DNA from: Cribrihabitans_A pelagius
GTDB lineage: Bacteria > Pseudomonadota > Alphaproteobacteria > Rhodobacterales > Rhodobacteraceae
DNA: 64,000 nucleotides
NCBI RefSeq assembly: GCF_048820915.1
Contig: NZ_JBMERR010000014.1
Span: 76,059 to 140,058 of the forward strand
Direction: 5' to 3'
A program made the translations under genes and the position numbers. Positions 59,537 through 64,000 of this stretch are shown here, one piece after another; the stretch's first letter is position 1, and every line of letters starts with the position of its first letter. Below the pieces are notes generated by a model. The model worked only from the letters and a program-made list of their open reading frames with translations, searched no databases and was not told where the DNA came from.

Positions 59537-61762
59537 ATGCCACAGTTCTCATCTCACCCCTCACGTCCGGCCTGGGTCTCGTTTGGCAAACAGGTCCTGC
59601 GCCGGATGATCTCGGAGCAAAACAACGCGGGTGGCAAACGTGACGCCGCTTTGCAAGACCACCCCAAATCCAAACTTCTGGACGCGCTCAACGACCTGCC
59701 CAAGACACAGCCCCGGGCCAGTGAGGAGCTGGACCAACTCCGGGAAAGCGGAATCGACGGCTGGGCGCTGGACGACAAAGGACGCAGCTGCCCCGCAACC
59801 GCCCTGCCCGCTAGCCGAAGCCTCGTCGCGCTGCGGCTTGCAGCAACCTTCACCTCATCCCGGAATGTCATGGACACGGTGCTGGCTCCGGGTTCCGTGA
59901 CCGTGCTCTCCGGGTTCCGCACCGCGGACGCAGATCAAATCCTGGCAGCCTGCCGATCCGGTTTTCTGCCTGAAGCCTGGAAGGTCACGACCCGCGGAGA
60001 TGAACAGCCCCGCGGGCAAGCCCTCCGGGTACTTCAAGTTACAACACCAACTGGAGCGTCCCGGACTGGCGATCTCTACCGCCTGGAGCGCAACTTGTGC
60101 GAAGCGCTGCAGCAGCCCTGGCCGCTGCTTATTCTGCTGCCCGACGGGGAAAGCCTCCCCGACGGTCTCAATACGGTCTTGCCCGACCCGGTCAAATTGG
60201 AGCAGCTCAGCCGCGATATCCTCATCACACAGATGGAGCACAGCCACAGCGCAACCGGAAAGATCGACCGGAAGGCCGTCGAACCGGCCCTCCCGGACGA
60301 CAGTGTGCTGGCCCGACTGGGTGACCCGGATATCCTTCTGGCGCTGCGCGCTCCGGATGCGCGCAGCGCGGCAGAGCGCCTGGCTGCGGCGATTTCCCGA
60401 ACCAGGATGCAGGCAAGCGGAGCCGGTGCCCTCACCCTCGAGGCCATCGGCGGCAGCTCTCCTGCGCACCAGGCTGCGGCAGATTTGGTTGCGGACCTCC
60501 ACAGCTGGCAGCGCGGTGAGCTCAAATGGAGCGCCATGTCCCGCTCGTTGCTTATTTACGGCGAACCTGGGACCGGCAAAACCGTGCTTGCCGGGGCTAT
60601 CGCCACCTCAGCTGGGGTTCCCCTAATCCAAGGATCGTTTGGCGCCTGGCAGGCCAAGGGTCACCTTGGCGATATGCTTGCCGCCATGCTGACCTGTTTC
60701 CGGGATGCCAAGTCCCACAAACCCTGCGTGCTATTCATTGATGAGATCGACAGCTGCGGGTCTCGCGCCGACACCGGCGACCGCAATCAGGCCTACCGCC
60801 AACAGGTCATCAACGAGTTCCTGCGCCAGATCGATCTGCTTCACCGCGAAGAAGGCATTCTGCTGATCGGCGCCACCAATTTTCCGGGAAAAATCGACCC
60901 GGCCATCCTCCGCCCAGGCCGTTTCGACTTGCATCACGAGATGCCGCTTCCAACCCGGCAGCAGATCCAGGTCATGCTTGAGCAAGCCTTCCCGTACTCC
61001 GGGCAAGACCTGGATGCGCTGTCCCGGAACCTGACCGGGCAAACCCCGGCCGTGATCGATGCAAGAATCCGCGACGCCCGCGCCAAGGCGCGGCGCCAGG
61101 GGCACAACTTTGACCCAAGATTTCTTGAGCAGATCCTCGGCCAGGAACTAGGATACCGGAAGCAGCTGGATGAACGCATCGCCGTGCATGAATGCGGGCA
61201 CGTTATCTCCGCGTGGCTCTACGGGGAGGAGATCAAACGTGTCTGCCTCTCTCCCACCGGAGGGCTGACCGAACGCACCGCGCCCCCGAGCGCTGGACTG
61301 GAGGCGGATTTCGACCGGCAGATGACGATCCACCTCGCAGGCCGCGCAGCGGAACGGCTCGTGTTCGGGACGATCTCCGCAGGGGCGGGCGGAGGCTCAG
61401 CCTCAGATCTCGCGAAAGCAGCGCAGCTATCCTTGGCGATGGACTATGAACTCGGCCTCGGCATTCATGGCAACGCCTGGCTCGGGACGCAGGACTTTGC
61501 CCGTTTGACTGCAGAAGAACGCAAGCGCCTGCAGGAAAGGCTCGACTATGCCGAAGACTGCGCCCGCGCCTTGCTGTATCCGCACCGGCACCTGCTCCGG
61601 GAAATGGCAATGGTTTTGACGCGTGAACGGGAGTTTGACGCTAGCACCGTAAAGTCCTGGCTGCAGGCCTTGCCCCGCAAGACTGGAACGGATGATGGTC
61701 CGGATCGCATCGGGGAGGACGCTGCAAACACAGCAACTGCATTCGGCGCAACTTCCGGATAA
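59537..61762 (+). CDS. Soluble AAA+ ATPase with M41 (FtsH-like) metalloprotease domain (element B)
   Basis: 741 aa, same length as the element A copy and similar along the whole length. Walker A 'GEPGTGKT', Walker B 'CVLFIDEID', 'GATNFPGKIDPAILRPGRFD', zinc motif 'HECGH', and candidate third ligand in 'ASDLAKAAQLS'. The AAA and protease domains are more alike than the N-terminal 300 residues, which would fit a variable substrate or partner region. No membrane segments are seen. The same organism's HflK/HflC-like cargo genes lie in this element, though a link is only speculative. Confidence 0.88.
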   Translation: MPQFSSHPSRPAWVSFGKQVLRRMISEQNNAGGKRDAALQDHPKSKLLDALNDLPKTQPRASEELDQLRESGIDGWALDDKGRSCPATALPASRSLVALRLAATFTSSRNVMDTVLAPGSVTVLSGFRTADADQILAACRSGFLPEAWKVTTRGDEQPRGQALRVLQVTTPTGASRTGDLYRLERNLCEALQQPWPLLILLPDGESLPDGLNTVLPDPVKLEQLSRDILITQMEHSHSATGKIDRKAVEPALPDDSVLARLGDPDILLALRAPDARSAAERLAAAISRTRMQASGAGALTLEAIGGSSPAHQAAADLVADLHSWQRGELKWSAMSRSLLIYGEPGTGKTVLAGAIATSAGVPLIQGSFGAWQAKGHLGDMLAAMLTCFRDAKSHKPCVLFIDEIDSCGSRADTGDRNQAYRQQVINEFLRQIDLLHREEGILLIGATNFPGKIDPAILRPGRFDLHHEMPLPTRQQIQVMLEQAFPYSGQDLDALSRNLTGQTPAVIDARIRDARAKARRQGHNFDPRFLEQILGQELGYRKQLDERIAVHECGHVISAWLYGEEIKRVCLSPTGGLTERTAPPSAGLEADFDRQMTIHLAGRAAERLVFGTISAGAGGGSASDLAKAAQLSLAMDYELGLGIHGNAWLGTQDFARLTAEERKRLQERLDYAEDCARALLYPHRHLLREMAMVLTREREFDASTVKSWLQALPRKTGTDDGPDRIGEDAANTATAFGATSG

Positions 61763-61857
61763 CTCCCTCCCGGAAATAGTTTGCGCCCCAACGCTGTCCG
61801 AAAAGCAACCCTCCCGGCGCCGCCGCGCGGCGCCAGACAAGACCCTGGCCAGACAGG

Positions 61858-61866
61858 TTATCCACA
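61858..61866 (+). other. Perfect DnaA-box sequence TTATCCACA (element B)
   Basis: Same box and surroundings (GGTTATCCACATAAACCCGG) as at 28303-28311, about 95 bp after the AAA+/M41 stop in both elements. Confidence 0.5.
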
Positions 61867-62030
61867 TAAACCCGGCACGGGGCGGCATCTTCCCCGCTTT
61901 CAAGGGGCCCGCCGTCCTCCCGCTCCAGATATGATGTAGCCAACACCCGTCGGGTCAGATCCCGGCCAGATCAGCAGCATCAGAAGACCGCCCCGGGCCT
62001 GTGTCCGGGAGCGGCGGGAGACCTCGGCCA

Positions 62031-62213
62031 ATGGCGCGGGACCAAAAGAGCTATGTCAATTGCCAGGAGACAGCCTGTCTCTCCGGTACACCTCAGACAA
62101 ACGGCCAGGCCAACTGTCCGGCCTCGCTTCTGCACATCATAAGGCTCCTCGCCCGCCAGGCTGCTCACGAAGACATCGCGGCACAGAGGAGCCAACAGCC
62201 TTCGAAGGAATAA
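62031..62213 (+). CDS. 60-aa protein directly upstream of the serine recombinase (element B)
   Basis: 'MARDQKSYVNCQETACLSGT' with the helical end 'LHIIRLLARQAAHEDIAAQ'. Only 3 bp separate its stop from the recombinase ATG. Counterpart of 28476-28655, with identical first 12 residues and a nearly identical leader. A directionality factor or regulator of the recombinase is possible; no family is recognised. Confidence 0.6.
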   Translation: MARDQKSYVNCQETACLSGTPQTNGQANCPASLLHIIRLLARQAAHEDIAAQRSQQPSKE

Positions 62214-62216
62214 GCC

Positions 62217-63950
<1,734 letters not shown>

Positions 63951-64000
63951 GCAGGGTTGTTTTGTTTGTCATCGTGTTTTTTTGAGAGATGATTTGGATT

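Overview
The window looks like marine alphaproteobacterial DNA of the Roseobacter group (Rhodobacteraceae; Leisingera, Phaeobacter or Ruegeria-like). The reasons are a full-length DddP DMSP lyase with all six known metal ligands, a dimethylglycine-dehydrogenase/MttB-like methylamine cluster, high GC throughout, and IS families common in that group. This assignment is inferred from gene content, because no marker such as 16S rRNA is present.

Layout. Positions 1-20.3 kb hold catabolic genes: a beta-oxidation operon (acyl-CoA dehydrogenase, thiolase, FadB-like), a dead IS6 copy, a minus-strand methylated-amine cluster (XRE-cupin regulator, MttB-like protein, GcvT/dimethylglycine dehydrogenase, GlxA-type AraC regulator), IS debris, and a LysR-controlled set (aspartase/fumarase-like lyase, aldehyde dehydrogenase, aldo/keto reductase) followed by dddP and a BCCT transporter. 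From 20.46 to 21.5 kb there are IS3 and IS110 fragments fused to a beheaded LysR gene.

From about 21.8 to 63.95 kb lie two related integrative/mobilizable elements in tandem, A and B, next to an initiator tRNA-Met gene on the minus strand (63874-63950). Each has the same backbone: MobV relaxase with a long palindrome upstream, a small ribbon-helix-helix type gene, a 164-aa protein, a zinc-ribbon/GIY-YIG-like protein, a 741-aa soluble AAA+/M41 (FtsH-like) protein, a DnaA box, a 59-60 aa protein and a large serine recombinase. Both recombinase genes end across the same 16-bp sequence, which is the 3' end of the tRNA; in element B the recombinase C-terminus is read antisense through the tRNA up to its anticodon loop. 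The relaxase blocks of A and B (about 2,015 bp) are almost identical, while the flanking backbone has clearly diverged.

Element B (about 30.34-63.89 kb) carries cargo. At its left end are an IS91-type transposase and a tyrosine recombinase. Then come two mirror-image, syntenic gene blocks (33.1-39.9 kb and 46.6-53.8 kb, plus a remnant of a third at 46.1-46.5 kb). Both blocks contain an 80-aa protein, a Crp/Fnr regulator, a 62-aa protein, and an operon that opens with an 88-aa 'LPAGEY' protein and a membrane-anchored protein and closes with a longer LPAGEY protein and a small zinc ribbon. The middle differs: a secreted repeat protein, a DUF1611 protein and an alanine/ornithine-type racemase in block I; HflK/HflC-like SPFH proteins in block II. 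Six palindromes of the form CTAAC-N4-GTYAG sit at near-constant distances (about 170 or 124-136 bp) upstream of these genes and are probably the Crp/Fnr operators. A nested IS66 (with an IS481 inside) and an IS1182 separate the blocks. A fatty acid desaturase ends the cargo before the second relaxase.

The most interesting unexplained material is the operator-linked duplicated cargo system of element B and the conserved AAA+/M41-containing backbone of the element family.
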